Below are positions 1-9,740 of a stretch of DNA of 64,000 nt, piece by piece (the first letter of the stretch is position 1; each line of letters opens with the position of its first letter). The translations under genes were made by a program, and so were the position numbers. Source of the DNA: Syntrophomonadaceae bacterium. GTDB lineage: Bacteria > Bacillota > Dethiobacteria > DTU022. The DNA is taken from assembly GCA_003567725.1 (NCBI GenBank), contig PWYU01000057.1, positions 41,850-105,849 of the forward strand, written 5' to 3'. Below the pieces are notes generated by a model. It was not told the DNA's origin and did not search any database. It saw nothing but the letters and a program-made list of their open reading frames with translations.

Positions 1-2482
1 TTTTTCTCAGCCGCAGTGAATTAAGGACCACATTCAAAGAGCTGGCCGCCATCGCTCCAGCCCCGATAATGGGGTGGAGTAAACCCAGGAAAGCTACCGG
101 TATGGCAATACTGTTATAAAACCAGGCCCAGAAATAATTCTGGCGGATTTTCTTGAAAGTGGCCTGAGACAGCTTGATCGCTGAAACTACAGCTCCCAAA
201 TCTCCACGCACCAGGGTAATATCGGCCGCCTCAATGGCTACGTCAGTTCCGGTGCCGATAGCTATTCCCACATTAGCCTGTTTTAAAGCCGGGGCATCGT
301 TGATGCCATCCCCTACCATGGCCACCATCTTATATTGATCCTGCAGTCTTTTTATTTCATCCACTTTGCCTTCGGGAAGGACTTCGGCCAGGACTTTGCT
401 GATGCCAATCTGCCGGGCAATCGCATTTGCCGTGGTCCAATTATCACCGGTTATCATGGCTGTTTTGAAGCCCATTCGCTCAAGCTCCTTTGCAGCAGCG
501 GCACTTTCGTCCTTGATCGTATCAGCTACCGCAACAATGCCCGCCAGTTTACCGTCAATTGCAGTAAGAATAGCAGTCTTCCCTTCGGCTTCTAGTTTTT
601 CCATCGTACTGCCGGCATTATTCATCTTAACCTCACGGCTTTCAATTAAACGCTTGCTACCGACCAGTACATTCTTACCTTCGATCCTGCCTTCGACCCC
701 CTGACCGGTCAGCGAGCTAAATTCACTAACTTCTCCCGGTTTAATACCGTCATTTGATGCCTTTTCAACTACCGCAGAGCCAAGAGGATGTTCCGAAACC
801 GCTTCCACTCCGGCGGCATAATAAAGAAGCTCTTTTTGATTATAGCTGTTAATCGGAATAATATCTGTAACCTGGGGTTTGCCCCTGGTCAGGGTGCCCG
901 TTTTATCAAAAGCAACTATCTTAATATCTTTCATGGTCTGGATGGCCTCGCCGCTTCTGATCAAAATTCCCTTTTCAGCGCCCATTCCACTGCCGACCAT
1001 CAGGGCTGTTGGGGTAGCCAGTCCCAAAGCGCATGGACAGGAAATTACCAGGACCGCTGTTGCCGCCATAAAGGCCAGGGTGATGGTTGGGGCATCAAGA
1101 TTAGCCCAGGGGGGATTAAAAAAAGCAACAATTGAACCGTGAAAATCAGGAAAGAGCAACCATGAAGTAAATGAAGCCATAGCAATAATAATCACCACAG
1201 GAACAAAATATCCGGTAATCCGATCAGCAAATTCCTGGATGGGAACCTTGGAACCCTGGCATTCCTCAACCATTTTTATTACCTGGGCCAGGAAAGTATC
1301 TTTTCCAATTTTAGTAGCCTTGACCTTAAGAGCTCCCTGGCGATTGATGGTTGCTCCGATTACCTCATCGCCTTCCTTTTTTTCAACAGGCATAGATTCA
1401 CCGGTAGCCATGGATTCATCAATACTGCTCTGGCCACTAATCACGATCCCGTCGGTAGGGATTTTCTCCCCAGGCCGGATGACCATGATCTGGCCCGGGC
1501 TAAGCTCTTCAAGGGGTATTTCCTTTTCTTCATCCTTATCAATGATGCGAGCTGTTTTTGCTTCCATGGCCAGTAATTTTTTTATCGCCTGCGAAGCTCT
1601 CCCTTTGGATTTTGTTTCCAGGAAACGCCCCACCAGATGCAGGGCCATAATACTGGCCGCCATTTCAACAAAAGTCGTCAGAGGGAACCAGAAACTAAGC
1701 ACACTGAGCAGGTAAGGCGGAGCCGACCCCATGGTAATCAAGGTGTCCATATTGGCACTGCCTCTTTTTAAGGCTATCAGGGTGCCCCGGTGGGTATCGT
1801 AACCGGCAATAAAGATGGCCGGAAAAGCGAGAATCAGGGTAATTTCGAAATATGCTGGAATGGAAACTACAAACATATGAATCATCATCAGGATCATGAT
1901 TACGCCGGCGAAACAAACGGCAAACCACATCTTACCCGCTGCCCGCTTGATTGTAGCCTCATCGCGATCAATTTCACTCTTCTTCTCTCCGGTAGCAGTT
2001 CCCTTAGCTTTTTCAAACTCATCGGAGCCATCTTCAATTATCATTCTGTATCCGGCACTTTCAACCAGGTTTGACAAGACTGCCGGACCGGTTTGATTTT
2101 TGTTATATTTTACTGCTGCTTTTTCAGCAGCAAAATTAATTGATGCTTCGATAACTCCGGTTTCATTCTGTAAGGTGGCTTCCAAGCCCCGGGCACAGGA
2201 GGCACAGCTCATTCCCTCTATTCTAAAAACTGCATCAATTAGCGGATCGGTTTTAAGTTCATCCTCACTGCCTTCAAGAGTACCTTCAAAACCGGTATCT
2301 TTAACTGTTTGCAGAATTTGCGCACTGTTAACAGTATCAGAGTCATAGCTTACATGAGCCTTGGCGGATGCAAAATTCACCGAAGCTTCTTCCACACCCG
2401 GCTTTTCCTGAAGCGCTTTTTCCAGGCTCCGGGAACAGCTAGCACAGCTCATACCATCGATTAACAAAGTTATTTTTTTCAT
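1..2482 (-). CDS. copA: Copper-translocating P1B-type ATPase (CopA-like), 3' end beyond the window
   Basis: This is a copper-exporting P-type ATPase of the cytoplasmic membrane. The reading frame is open from the ATG at 2482 to the window edge, about 827 codons, and lacks only the last few residues. Two N-terminal heavy-metal domains each carry GMSCASC (Cys13/Cys16 and Cys93/Cys96). The transmembrane metal site is CPC (Cys482-Pro-Cys484) followed by ALGLATP, the phosphorylation motif is DKTGT (Asp526), and the hinge motif GDGINDAPA lies near the C-terminus. CPC with tandem HMA domains is typical of Cu(I) exporters; silver is also possible. No CopZ or CsoR gene is adjacent in the window. The Rrf2 gene upstream is co-directional but probably separately controlled. 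Confidence 0.95.
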   Translation of the reverse strand, partial: MKKITLLIDGMSCASCSRSLEKALQEKPGVEEASVNFASAKAHVSYDSDTVNSAQILQTVKDTGFEGTLEGSEDELKTDPLIDAVFRIEGMSCASCARGLEATLQNETGVIEASINFAAEKAAVKYNKNQTGPAVLSNLVESAGYRMIIEDGSDEFEKAKGTATGEKKSEIDRDEATIKRAAGKMWFAVCFAGVIMILMMIHMFVVSIPAYFEITLILAFPAIFIAGYDTHRGTLIALKRGSANMDTLITMGSAPPYLLSVLSFWFPLTTFVEMAASIMALHLVGRFLETKSKGRASQAIKKLLAMEAKTARIIDKDEEKEIPLEELSPGQIMVIRPGEKIPTDGIVISGQSSIDESMATGESMPVEKKEGDEVIGATINRQGALKVKATKIGKDTFLAQVIKMVEECQGSKVPIQEFADRITGYFVPVVIIIAMASFTSWLLFPDFHGSIVAFFNPPWANLDAPTITLAFMAATAVLVISCPCALGLATPTALMVGSGMGAEKGILIRSGEAIQTMKDIKIVAFDKTGTLTRGKPQVTDIIPINSYNQKELLYYAAGVEAVSEHPLGSAVVEKASNDGIKPGEVSEFSSLTGQGVEGRIEGKNVLVGSKRLIESREVKMNNAGSTMEKLEAEGKTAILTAIDGKLAGIVAVADTIKDESAAAAKELERMGFKTAMITGDNWTTANAIARQIGISKVLAEVLPEGKVDEIKRLQDQYKMVAMVGDGINDAPALKQANVGIAIGTGTDVAIEAADITLVRGDLGAVVSAIKLSQATFKKIRQNYFWAWFYNSIAIPVAFLGLLHPIIGAGAMAASSLNVVLNSLRLRK

Positions 2483-2524
2483 TTAAAATAAACCTCGCCT
2501 TTCATAATACATCCAACCATAAAG

Positions 2525-2977
2525 CTATTCTTTCTCCGTTGATTGATCTTTTTTCATCGTCTGATGGATCAATCTCTGTCTTTCAGCCAGTTCAGCCAGC
2601 GAAATTTTGCTAAGCTCATTATAAATAGCTTCTTTCAAACCAACCCAAACCTTGCGGGTAACACAATTATCAATCCGTTGGCAAGTATCAGGATTATCAA
2701 CACAGTCAACCGGAGAAAGAGAACCTTCCACTGTCTTAACAATATCATACATATTGATTTCTTGCGGCGGTTTAGCCAGAACATACCCGCCCTTGCTGCC
2801 TTTGTGGGTCTTGACATAACCACTGATCCGCAAAGGAAACATCACCTGCTCCAGGTATTTTAAAGATATCTCCTGCCTGGCTGCAACATCTTTTAACTTA
2901 ACTGGCTTTTGTCCATATTCCAAAGCCAGCTCCACCAGCGCCCGGGCCGCATAACGGGATTTTGTTGAAAGCTGCAT
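2525..2977 (-). CDS. Rrf2-family transcriptional regulator (CymR/IscR type)
   Basis: A 150-residue Rrf2 regulator with an N-terminal winged helix (start MQLSTKSRYAARALVELAL) and the family motif SLKYLEQVMFPLRISGYV. Three cysteines in the loop at residues ~92-106 (CVDNPDTC then CVTRK) are spaced as in cluster-binding members such as IscR or RsrR. CymR, which controls cysteine metabolism together with CysK, usually lacks them. The next gene is cysK on the same strand 57 bp upstream, so control of cysteine or Fe-S supply is likely. AAGGAGGA precedes the ATG. Whether it binds an Fe-S cluster or works through CysK cannot be settled here. Confidence 0.9.
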   Translation of the reverse strand: MQLSTKSRYAARALVELALEYGQKPVKLKDVAARQEISLKYLEQVMFPLRISGYVKTHKGSKGGYVLAKPPQEINMYDIVKTVEGSLSPVDCVDNPDTCQRIDNCVTRKVWVGLKEAIYNELSKISLAELAERQRLIHQTMKKDQSTEKE

Positions 2978-3034
2978 TATCTAATCCTCCTTAATTACCC
3001 TCCTGTTAAAATGAAAACCGTCTTTACTAACTGC

Positions 3035-3967
3035 TCAACCTTCTAAATCATTAAACAAAGCTGTCGACATATACCGTTCAGCGAGATCAGGAAAAATTGT
3101 TACTACCAGCTTTCCTTTATTCTCAAAACGCCCGGCAACCTGCAGCGCGGCAGCACATGCTGCCCCGGAAGAAATACCGACGAATAGCCCTTCTTCTTTA
3201 AACAGCCGAGTAGCCATTTCCAGGGCATCTTGATCAGAAATTTTTATGATTTCATCCAGCAAATCCAGGCGCATAATCTCGGGGATAAAACCGGCCCCTA
3301 TACCCTGGATTTTATGAGGAGCAGGGTTTCCCCCTGAAAGAACAGGTGAAGCCTCAGGCTCAACAGCCACCGTTTCTAAGGAAGGTTTTCTTTCTTTTAA
3401 AACTTCAGTAACCCCGGTGATGGTGCCTCCTGTTCCTACTCCACTAACCAGAATGTCTATTTTCCCTTCGGTGTCAGTCCAAATTTCCTCTGCCGTAGTC
3501 TGGCGGTGCGCCTCAGGATTGGCAGGATTGGAAAACTGAAGAGGGATAAAATAGCGATCATCATGATCGGCTAATTCCCGGGCTTTATTTACAGCACCGT
3601 TCATACCTTTTTCGCCAGGCGTAAGAATCAGCTCTGCACCCAGTTTTCTTAGCAACCTGATTCTTTCTAAGCTCATCGTTTCGGGCATGGTCAGGGTCAA
3701 TTTATAACCTTTTACAGCGCACACTATGGCTAACCCGATACCAGTATTTCCGCTGGTAGGTTCCAGGATTACTGTTTCCGGGCCAATTAAACCCTTTTTT
3801 TCTGCAGCTTCAATCATACTCATAGCAATCCTGTCTTTAATACTGCCACCCGGGTTATAAGACTCGATCTTAGCCACAACATCTGCACTGCAACCCCCGG
3901 TCAGTTTCTTTAAATATACCATTGGAGTTTTGCCGATCAGTTCAGTTACATCATTAGCAATGTTCAT
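3035..3967 (-). CDS. cysK: Cysteine synthase (O-acetylserine sulfhydrylase)
   Basis: PLP enzyme of fold type II that makes cysteine from O-acetylserine and sulfide. The PLP lysine lies in [11 protein letters not shown] (residues ~39-50), the substrate loop is [10 protein letters not shown], and the phosphate-binding glycines are GTGGTITG. At 310 residues it is full length. GGAGGG stands before the ATG. It shares strand with the Rrf2 gene just downstream, matching the known CysK/CymR partnership in Bacillota, although the operon link is inferred. The start region abuts the mscS remnant. Confidence 0.95.
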   Translation of the reverse strand: MNIANDVTELIGKTPMVYLKKLTGGCSADVVAKIESYNPGGSIKDRIAMSMIEAAEKKGLIGPETVILEPTSGNTGIGLAIVCAVKGYKLTLTMPETMSLERIRLLRKLGAELILTPGEKGMNGAVNKARELADHDDRYFIPLQFSNPANPEAHRQTTAEEIWTDTEGKIDILVSGVGTGGTITGVTEVLKERKPSLETVAVEPEASPVLSGGNPAPHKIQGIGAGFIPEIMRLDLLDEIIKISDQDALEMATRLFKEEGLFVGISSGAACAAALQVAGRFENKGKLVVTIFPDLAERYMSTALFNDLEG

Positions 3968-4034
3968 TTTAACCCTCCAAATTTTAACCCTGCTCCAGTT
4001 TTTCTACTAAATATATAGGTTATCTTTTATTATT

Positions 4035-4496
4035 CTAAGGAATTTTCCCTGAAATGTCAACTTTAGTCCTGATTGAAGTAGAAATAATATGAATATCCTT
4101 CACAAAACCGCGATGGCCGCCTATTTCAACCTGGTCACCAATCTTTACCGGCCGCTCGCCCATCAAAAAGAGGCCCGAAATCAAGTTGCCGATAATACTC
4201 TGGCTGGCAAAACCTAAGGCCAGGGCTACAATCCCTCCGCCCACCATCAGGCCGGAAGGTTCAATACCGATAGTAGATATAATTCAGAGCACAGCAATGA
4301 CCATAATTCCATAACACACCAATTTAGTGATCATTTCCAGGTGTTCTTTCTTCATCTTGTCTTTAATAGTACGTCGTAACTGAACGGTGATTATTTTAGA
4401 GAAGATCAGGGAAACCTGGAATATAATAAATGCGATTATTAAGTTAAGCCAGGTTACGTCGGCATATAAAGTACGGTTTAGCCATTCAATCATCAA
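4035..4496 (-). pseudogene. Broken MscS-type mechanosensitive channel
   Basis: The first 70 codons encode one or two membrane helices, then an in-frame TGA (4286-4284) follows ...GIMVIAVL. The same frame resumes with IISTIGIEPSGL and the MscS pore helix and beta-domain (GGGIVALALGFASQSIIGN, GERPVKIGDQVEIGG). It stops at a TAG just after SIRTKVD, where family members continue with a PNS-type motif and a C-terminal alpha/beta domain of about 80 residues. A UGA in a pore-helix linker is not a known redox site, and I found no convincing SECIS-like hairpin after it. With the truncation, decay is the best reading. A selenocysteine mini-channel is a weak alternative. Confidence 0.65.
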
Positions 4497-4645
4497 AACC
4501 CCTCCTCCATAGCTGTCTTTGCCGGCAGGCCTATTAACCTCGGAGTAAACTGTTCCAAAGCTTTATACATACCTTTATTTAGAGGTTCGTCGATAAAGTT
4601 AGTATCTGCGTTCCAGAGGTAACCGGCAATTGCTCTATGTTTTTC
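4493..4645 (-). pseudogene. C-terminal remnant of an unidentified gene
   Basis: A 50-codon open stretch without a usable start reads like a genuine protein tail (contains AGYLWNADTNFIDEP and FTPRLIGLPAKTAMEEGF). Its TGA overlaps the mscS start as TGATG, the usual arrangement of coupled operon genes. Upstream it is closed by TAA at 4648-4646, so the 5' part of the gene has been lost. I do not recognise the family. The call rests on coding-like composition and the stop-start overlap. Confidence 0.35.
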
Positions 4646-4749
4646 TTATGAACAGCCGGGAGCATCCAAAAACTGGAGCCGTCTAGAACTTAAAAACCGC
4701 GAATACGGGCTACACGATATATTTTGAAATATCAATTTGTTTATATTCA

Positions 4750-4777
4750 TTACAATATCGATTTATTATGGTATAAT
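4750..4777 (+). promoter_or_regulatory. Candidate sigma-A promoter for the zinc-ribbon gene
   Basis: A perfect TATAAT at 4772-4777 lies in a very AT-rich stretch, with TTACAA at 4750-4755 and a 16-bp spacer. It sits about 33 bp before the presumed start at 4811. The -35 box is poor, so the -10 is the stronger part of the call. Confidence 0.5.
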
Positions 4778-4810
4778 CATGTTTAAAGATTATAGAAAGG
4801 ACTGATTATC

Positions 4811-5140
4811 ATTAAGATTGAACTTCAAAAAAGCCAGGTAGTATTATCGCCGGAGAATGATGAAGAGAAAGCCAAACTAACCGCTTTATGGAAAATATTG
4901 GTGGATTGTGTTGGAGACAGCAGGAAACTCGTGCCGGTAGGTGAGTTTATTCCCCAAAAAAATAATCAGGGCGCTTCTTTTCACATCGAAGGCCTTGATC
5001 CGCAGGACAATTCTTTTGTCGAAGTAAAGGCAGAAGAAGATGCTCAGGTTTATTGCAGGACCTGTAACAAACTGCAAAGCTTAAAAGCTGGGGAGGTTAT
5101 CCCCATTTGCTGCGGTAAGATGATGAGCATCATCGATTAA
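4811..5140 (+). CDS. Small zinc-ribbon / desulforedoxin-like protein
   Basis: About 109 residues ending in a four-cysteine knuckle, CRTC then a 14-residue gap and CCGKMM, resembling the desulforedoxin domain of superoxide reductases and other rubredoxin-type knuckles. The catalytic superoxide-reductase domain is not recognisable, so no enzymatic function is claimed. The frame stays open well upstream of the first TTG (4898) and reads as protein (KIELQKSQVVLSPENDEEKA), so the true start is probably an ATT at 4811 (or ATT at 4805) about 9 bp after AGAAAGGA. A non-canonical start is unusual and should be treated cautiously. A strong -10 upstream and a terminator downstream suggest it is transcribed alone. 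Confidence 0.6.
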   Translation: MKIELQKSQVVLSPENDEEKAKLTALWKILVDCVGDSRKLVPVGEFIPQKNNQGASFHIEGLDPQDNSFVEVKAEEDAQVYCRTCNKLQSLKAGEVIPICCGKMMSIID

Positions 5141-5187
5141 AAGTACGGTTAAAAAAGAGAACAAAGTGTGGATCCTTGCATTAACTT

Positions 5188-5227
5188 AAGAAAGGGTTTT
5201 ATACAATCTGGCTATAAACCCTTTCTT
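5188..5227. terminator. Intrinsic terminator hairpin
   Basis: AAGAAAGGGTTTTATA at 5188-5203 pairs with TATAAACCCTTTCTT at 5213-5227, followed by ATTATTTTTG. It lies 48 bp after the zinc-ribbon stop codon. Confidence 0.75.
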
Positions 5228-5250
5228 ATTATTTTTGTAACTGCCCAGCC

Positions 5251-5395
5251 GTAACTACTCAGGCATAGCCAGCTAAGCCACAGGGGACGGTTCCACCGTC
5301 TCCCCTTCGGCCTTAAAGCTATGCTTGAAGGGACGTTCGAACCGTCCCCATGGCGCCGTTTATCATTAAGCAAAGACAATAGGCTGAGTAGTTAC
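5251..5395 (+). repeat. Inverted-repeat element, family 1, copy A
   Basis: A 145-bp element starting GTAACTACTCAGGC and ending GGCTGAGTAGTTAC, so its ends are imperfect terminal inverted repeats. The interior is palindromic (GGGGACGGTTC arms around TTCGGCC and CGTTCGAACCGTCCCC) and has no coding capacity. Related copies lie at 22561, 41694 (reverse orientation), 45773 and 60086. This fits a MITE or REP-type non-autonomous element. No clear target duplication is visible. Confidence 0.8.
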
Positions 5396-5749
5396 TTATT
5401 TTTAATTATACCTCTGTTCAGAGCTTAGAGCCTGTTTAACAAACAACAGGCCATCTAACCAAAAGCTGACTCGTTCATTTCTTACTTACCATAACCGATT
5501 CTTACTTACCATAACCGATTATGTGCCGGTATTGACCTAATCTCATTTAAAATCCTGACTTTCATGTCATTCCAATAAACGCAATTTCAACTGCGGCAAA
5601 ACCCAAACTGTTATTTTCATAATGCGTTCTGCACTTTCCGGTTCTGCAATTTCCTTCAAAGAAGACTTGACATCGCTTCATTCATAACCGGATAATAGAG
5701 GTAGTATGAAATGACTTAAGCCTATAATAAAAAGAAAAGGGTGTTATAT
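5396..5749. other. Intergenic stretch with a short tandem duplication
   Basis: No gene is seen here. Apart from an exact 20-bp tandem duplication (CTTACTTACCATAACCGATT at 5481-5500 and again at 5501-5520), the stretch is AT-rich leader sequence for the lipoprotein gene, without a clear promoter. Confidence 0.6.
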
Positions 5750-6703
5750 ATGTCAAAAAAATATCCCCTTCATTTTATATTTATGGTCATTCTTTTCGTG
5801 GCGTTTTTAACTCTTATCGGCTGCACTACGGAAGAAGAAGCCTTTGAAATGGATACGGATGAAGAATTCCAACAGGCTTTAGAAATCGCAGTGGAAAGAT
5901 TTTTAAGAAATGATGATCCAAACACCATTATAAATGATCTTAACAAATTATTTGCTGAACGCTACTCCGAAGAGGAGATTGAAGCATATCTATCAGCCAG
6001 GGTCGAAGAAGAAATGGCAGAAATTGAGACCCAACGTGAAGAACTGGAACAAAGAATAGCCGAAGCAGAAAAAAATGCCAATGAGCTTAAGTCTAGATTG
6101 GAAGACAAACTGGACGAAGAAGCTTTTGAAAAAACAAATGAAAATTTAAAGCCATTATATGATTGGCTTGAAAAGCTGGATGATAAGATCGAAGAAGCAT
6201 CAGATCCCGGCCGGATAGTTGAATTAATGGAAGAAAAAATCAACACCTACAATCAACTATCATCAATAATTACAGATAAATTAGATTCCCAAAAGGAGAG
6301 TTCAAATAGCAGCAACCAGGAGAAAAATGATTATCTTGAATATTACCACTCCATTGAGTACATCCTTGAAAAAGAAGAAGCCGTTTTAGCAGACTATGAA
6401 AGAGTAACCGGAGATAATTACATTAGCGATCAGGTCATTCATGATCAATTAAGAAAATCCATTATATCTGAAGCCAGGGATCTATATGATCAACTAAGAC
6501 GGGTACGGGTCGGCGATAGTAAAATTGAAAACCTCCATGAAACTTATACAAAAGCCTGGGATTTGAAAAGACAAGGCTTTATGAAACTGGCTGAAGCCAT
6601 ACAGATCAATGATAGTGTCAGAAAAGCAGATGCTGAAGATCTGATCGAAGAAGGATCACGCTTGAGAGAAGAGTTTCATAATGAACTTGAACGTTTGCTT
6701 TAG
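5750..6703 (+). CDS. Predicted coiled-coil lipoprotein
   Basis: A 317-residue exported protein with a lipoprotein signal: basic N-terminus, hydrophobic stretch (FIFMVILFVAFLTLIG) and lipobox LIGC, Cys at about residue 25. The mature part is rich in Glu and Lys, with heptad-like coiled coil at residues ~80-130 (EEEMAEIETQREELEQRI) and ~210-310. It would be tethered to the outer face of the membrane. I recognise no family. The ATG at 5750 is preferred over an in-frame GTG at 5741 because GGGTGTT lies just upstream of it. The next gene begins 73 bp downstream. Confidence 0.75.
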   Translation: MSKKYPLHFIFMVILFVAFLTLIGCTTEEEAFEMDTDEEFQQALEIAVERFLRNDDPNTIINDLNKLFAERYSEEEIEAYLSARVEEEMAEIETQREELEQRIAEAEKNANELKSRLEDKLDEEAFEKTNENLKPLYDWLEKLDDKIEEASDPGRIVELMEEKINTYNQLSSIITDKLDSQKESSNSSNQEKNDYLEYYHSIEYILEKEEAVLADYERVTGDNYISDQVIHDQLRKSIISEARDLYDQLRRVRVGDSKIENLHETYTKAWDLKRQGFMKLAEAIQINDSVRKADAEDLIEEGSRLREEFHNELERLL

Positions 6704-6776
6704 AATCACCAGGAAGAAATAAGGCCCAACAGAAAAGAAGGTTGGATTAATTATAATAAATGAAAGGATGATAAAA

Positions 6777-7250
6777 ATGGGCTTTGCTCTCTCCAAACTG
6801 CAATTGAAAAGCTTGGCTTTTGAAGCACTCGGCAAAATTCCCAGAAAACACACCGGAGAAGGTGAAGATGTTTCTCCGGCCCTGGAATGGTCTAACGCTC
6901 CTGATGGCACGGCTTCTGTTGCTGTAATATGTCACGATCCCGATGCTCCCCTGGTCTTACCGGGAACCTATGGATTTGTCCATTGGGTCCTATATAACAT
7001 TCCCGGTTCGGTGACCACCCTAGAAGAAGCAACGCAAGATTATACTGCCGGGATAAATGATGCTAAAAAACAAGGTTACATGGGTCCTATGCCACCTGAA
7101 GGGCACGGCATCCATCATTACTTTTTTTGGGTGCTGGCCTTAGACAAAGAGCTTAACCTGGAGCCGGATTTGAACATGTGGCAGCTGCTGGAAAAAATTG
7201 AGCCTCATGTAATCGGCATGAACCGGCTGGTGGGCACCTATGAAAGATAA
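6777..7250 (+). CDS. PEBP / YbhB-YbcL family protein
   Basis: About 157 residues with phosphatidylethanolamine-binding-protein family signatures: a ligand pocket DPDAPL, GFVHWVLYNIP, and GHGIHHYFFWVLALD with the conserved histidine pair. Bacterial members are cytoplasmic and of uncertain function; proposed roles include inhibitor-like binding and small-molecule binding. The ATG at 6777 is preferred because AAAGGATGA then acts as the ribosome site; an upstream ATG at 6768 overlaps it. A strong hairpin terminator follows at 7331. Confidence 0.9.
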   Translation: MGFALSKLQLKSLAFEALGKIPRKHTGEGEDVSPALEWSNAPDGTASVAVICHDPDAPLVLPGTYGFVHWVLYNIPGSVTTLEEATQDYTAGINDAKKQGYMGPMPPEGHGIHHYFFWVLALDKELNLEPDLNMWQLLEKIEPHVIGMNRLVGTYER

Positions 7251-7330
7251 CTTGAATTACTTTTCACTCTTGTTTCCTGCAACACTTTAAATCGTAATTT
7301 CTTACCGAGTAAAACACATCCTAAGCTGTC

Positions 7331-7369
7331 AAAAGAGCTGTCTCGCTACCGAACCGAGACAGCTCTTTT
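7331..7369. terminator. Strong intrinsic terminator
   Basis: AAAAGAGCTGTCTCG at 7331-7345 and CGAGACAGCTCTTTT at 7355-7369 form a perfect 15-bp stem with flanking A and T runs, so it can work in both directions. It separates the PEBP gene from the bam-like operon. Confidence 0.9.
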
Positions 7370-7748
7370 GCGTTAATTACGCTTTTGGTTTTTAAAGGTT
7401 ATCATTCTAAAGTGTTAACCCTTATTTTACTCTTTTTTCACCTTGCTTCCATGCTTATTAGCGATTTTATTTTAGTACCTGTTCTTATAAAGTAGGATTA
7501 AAAGAAACCGTCTACTTAGAAGCAAAAGATAAATAAAACGTATTCCCCAGTTTGTCCTGTAGCAGTTTGTTGTATCACTTAAACTATTATTCCAAGCAAA
7601 ACGGATATTTACAAAGGCCGGGGAGATCTTCAAAACAGGTTAAATAAAAGTATGAGAGTAGAAAGCGGCAAATCAGTTAAAAGTATATTTAGTTTCAACA
7701 TTGTAAATAGCTGTCTAAAGTAAAAAACCGACCTAAGAGGTGTTAAAA
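7370..7748 (+). other. Leader region of the bam-like operon
   Basis: There are 379 bp without a gene. It should hold the operon promoter, but I find no convincing sigma-A pair, no sigma-54 GG-N10-GC site and no clear operator. Base composition is much more AT-rich than the operon that follows. Confidence 0.4.
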
Positions 7749-9740
7749 ATGAGATATGCTGAAACCGGTTATAACCTGGAAATTGACCTGTCCAGCGGAA
7801 ACATTGAAAAAATTGAAACCGACCCGGCGATAACGGAACTGCACCTGGGGGGGCTGGGGACCAATGCCCGGATTTTATGGGACCGGGTCCCACCCGAAAC
7901 GGCCCCCCTTTCCCCGGAGAACCTGCTCATTTTCGGAACCGGCCTGCTGGCCGGTACACCGGCGCCCGGCGCCAACCGAACCATAGTAACAACCTATTCA
8001 CCCCAGACCCTTTTATTGGCCTACTCGATGATGGGAGGCTTTTGGGCCCCTGAGCTGAAACATGCCGGATACGATAAAGTTATATTCAGCGGCCGTTCGC
8101 CCGAACTGGTTTACCTCTGGATCAATAACGACCAGGTGGAAATACGCGACGCCTCCCACCTGCAGGGTAAGGGCGTGGTGGAAACCGAAGAACTGATCAA
8201 ACGCGAATTAGAGGACCAGGATATCCAGATTGCCTCCATAGGGCTGGCCGGAGAAAATACCGTTTATTATGCTTCCATAGAGCACGCCCGTTCCAGCGCC
8301 AGCCGGGCCGGAATCGGGGCTGTTATGGGCTCCAAAAATTTAAAGGCGGTAGCGGTCCGGGGAACAAAAGATATCAATATCGCCCAGCCGAAAAAATTTA
8401 TCGGTCTGTGCAACGAAGTTCTGGATTATATCCAGTGGCGGGCTGAAAATCCGGTCAAAAATGTCCCGCCCATTTTAGCGGGGCTCGGTTCACCGCAGGA
8501 AATGGCCATCCACGATGAAGCATGGCACACCACGGCCTTCTCCTGGGGCAATGCCCGCTACAGGAGGAAGGGTTTCTGGACCGAAGAAGTGGAAGAAGAA
8601 TGGTCCAATATCCAGGACAGCGCTGTGCAGCGGCTGATCAGCTGCTACAACTGCCCCATGAAATGCGGGGCCATCATAGCCTACCCGAGCCTGGAACTTT
8701 CAAAGTATATGATGAAATGCTATTCGAAGCTTACTTACGTGATGGGCGCCATGGTCGACGACCTTGATTTTGGTTTCAGAATTGCCGGGTTGGCCCAGGG
8801 TTACGGGGTAGACTCCTACACCGCCCCGCAGGTAATGGCCTTTGCCATTGAGCTTTATGAAAACGGCATATTAACCGACGAGGATTTGCCGGATTTCCCC
8901 CCTGATAGTGAAGGCCGGTTTTTCTACCTCCTGGAAAAAATTGTCCACCGGGAAGGAATTGGCGATGTCCTGGCCAACGGTGTTTACTGGGCTGCCCGCC
9001 AGATCGGAAAAGGAGCGGAAGCTTACGACAGCAATACCATCAAGAAACACGAACAGATCCCCATCAAGCTGAGCATGTTAAACCCGATTTTCTTCCTGCT
9101 GCACTCGACGGGAGAGAAAATAAATATTACCCAGATTGAAGGCCAGCTGCCCCAGGCTCCCTTCCCGGAAAAAGAAGACCGGGAAGAGTTTGTCAAGGAC
9201 TGGATCCAGGCTCCAAGCGAAAATATCAAGGACTTTTTCGTCAAGTGGGAGCCGCGGGGAGAATACGCCTTCCCCTACTTCCCCGATTTCCAGACCGCCT
9301 GCGAGCTGGTTGAATGGCAGGAAACGATGCACTATATCGATGACTCCACCGGCATCTGCGCCGGGCTGTCATCCTTTCCCATCAAACCGCCTTATCACAT
9401 CCACAACCTGCCCACCCTGATCTCCGCCGGGTCCGGGCTGGAAGTTGATAAAGAAAAGCTGTGGAACAAAATTGTCAAAAGAAACCGCTCCCTGCTCAGG
9501 GCCATTAACTCCAGGAGGGGCCTGAGGCGAAAAGACGATCGGCCCCCGGAAGATCACTGGAAGAAGCGGTTCCCCGAACACGAAGCTAAATTACTTGATG
9601 AATATTACAAGTTTAAAGGCTGGAACGAGGAAGGAATCCCGACCAGGGAAACCCTGAAATCTCTGGACCTGGACTTTGTCGGGGAAGATTTAGAAAAGCG
9701 AGGGATATATAACCATGGCCAAAGTGAAAAAGAAAGTTAA
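7749..9740 (+). CDS. bamB: Tungsten aldehyde:ferredoxin oxidoreductase-family subunit, BamB-like
   Basis: A 663-residue AOR-family protein, the likely catalytic subunit of a class II benzoyl-CoA-reductase-like complex. The N-terminal third is the bis-pterin-binding AOR domain. Cys299-x2-Cys302-x3-Cys306 plus Cys324 form the cysteine set at the cluster and active site. GYGVDSYTAPQVMAFAIELY matches the AOR pterin and metal region. By residue count Glu251, His260 (in AWHTTAF) and Cys324 fall where BamB of Geobacter, as I remember it, has Glu251, His260 and the tungsten ligand Cys322, which favours aryl-CoA reduction over ordinary aldehyde oxidation. Start ATG 7749 has AGAGGTG upstream; GTG 7740 overlaps that site. 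It overlaps the next gene by 26 bp. Substrate is unproven. Confidence 0.85.
   Translation: MRYAETGYNLEIDLSSGNIEKIETDPAITELHLGGLGTNARILWDRVPPETAPLSPENLLIFGTGLLAGTPAPGANRTIVTTYSPQTLLLAYSMMGGFWAPELKHAGYDKVIFSGRSPELVYLWINNDQVEIRDASHLQGKGVVETEELIKRELEDQDIQIASIGLAGENTVYYASIEHARSSASRAGIGAVMGSKNLKAVAVRGTKDINIAQPKKFIGLCNEVLDYIQWRAENPVKNVPPILAGLGSPQEMAIHDEAWHTTAFSWGNARYRRKGFWTEEVEEEWSNIQDSAVQRLISCYNCPMKCGAIIAYPSLELSKYMMKCYSKLTYVMGAMVDDLDFGFRIAGLAQGYGVDSYTAPQVMAFAIELYENGILTDEDLPDFPPDSEGRFFYLLEKIVHREGIGDVLANGVYWAARQIGKGAEAYDSNTIKKHEQIPIKLSMLNPIFFLLHSTGEKINITQIEGQLPQAPFPEKEDREEFVKDWIQAPSENIKDFFVKWEPRGEYAFPYFPDFQTACELVEWQETMHYIDDSTGICAGLSSFPIKPPYHIHNLPTLISAGSGLEVDKEKLWNKIVKRNRSLLRAINSRRGLRRKDDRPPEDHWKKRFPEHEAKLLDEYYKFKGWNEEGIPTRETLKSLDLDFVGEDLEKRGIYNHGQSEKES

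Noticed and set aside
4284..4286. Fifth selenoprotein (MscS with UGA)
   Set aside because: Not a redox position, no clear SECIS-like stem, and the gene is also truncated; decay is simpler.
5330..5350. tRNA T-arm-like GTTCGAAC motif, also in the other repeat copies
   Set aside because: No acceptor, D or anticodon arms around it; it belongs to the palindromic repeat.
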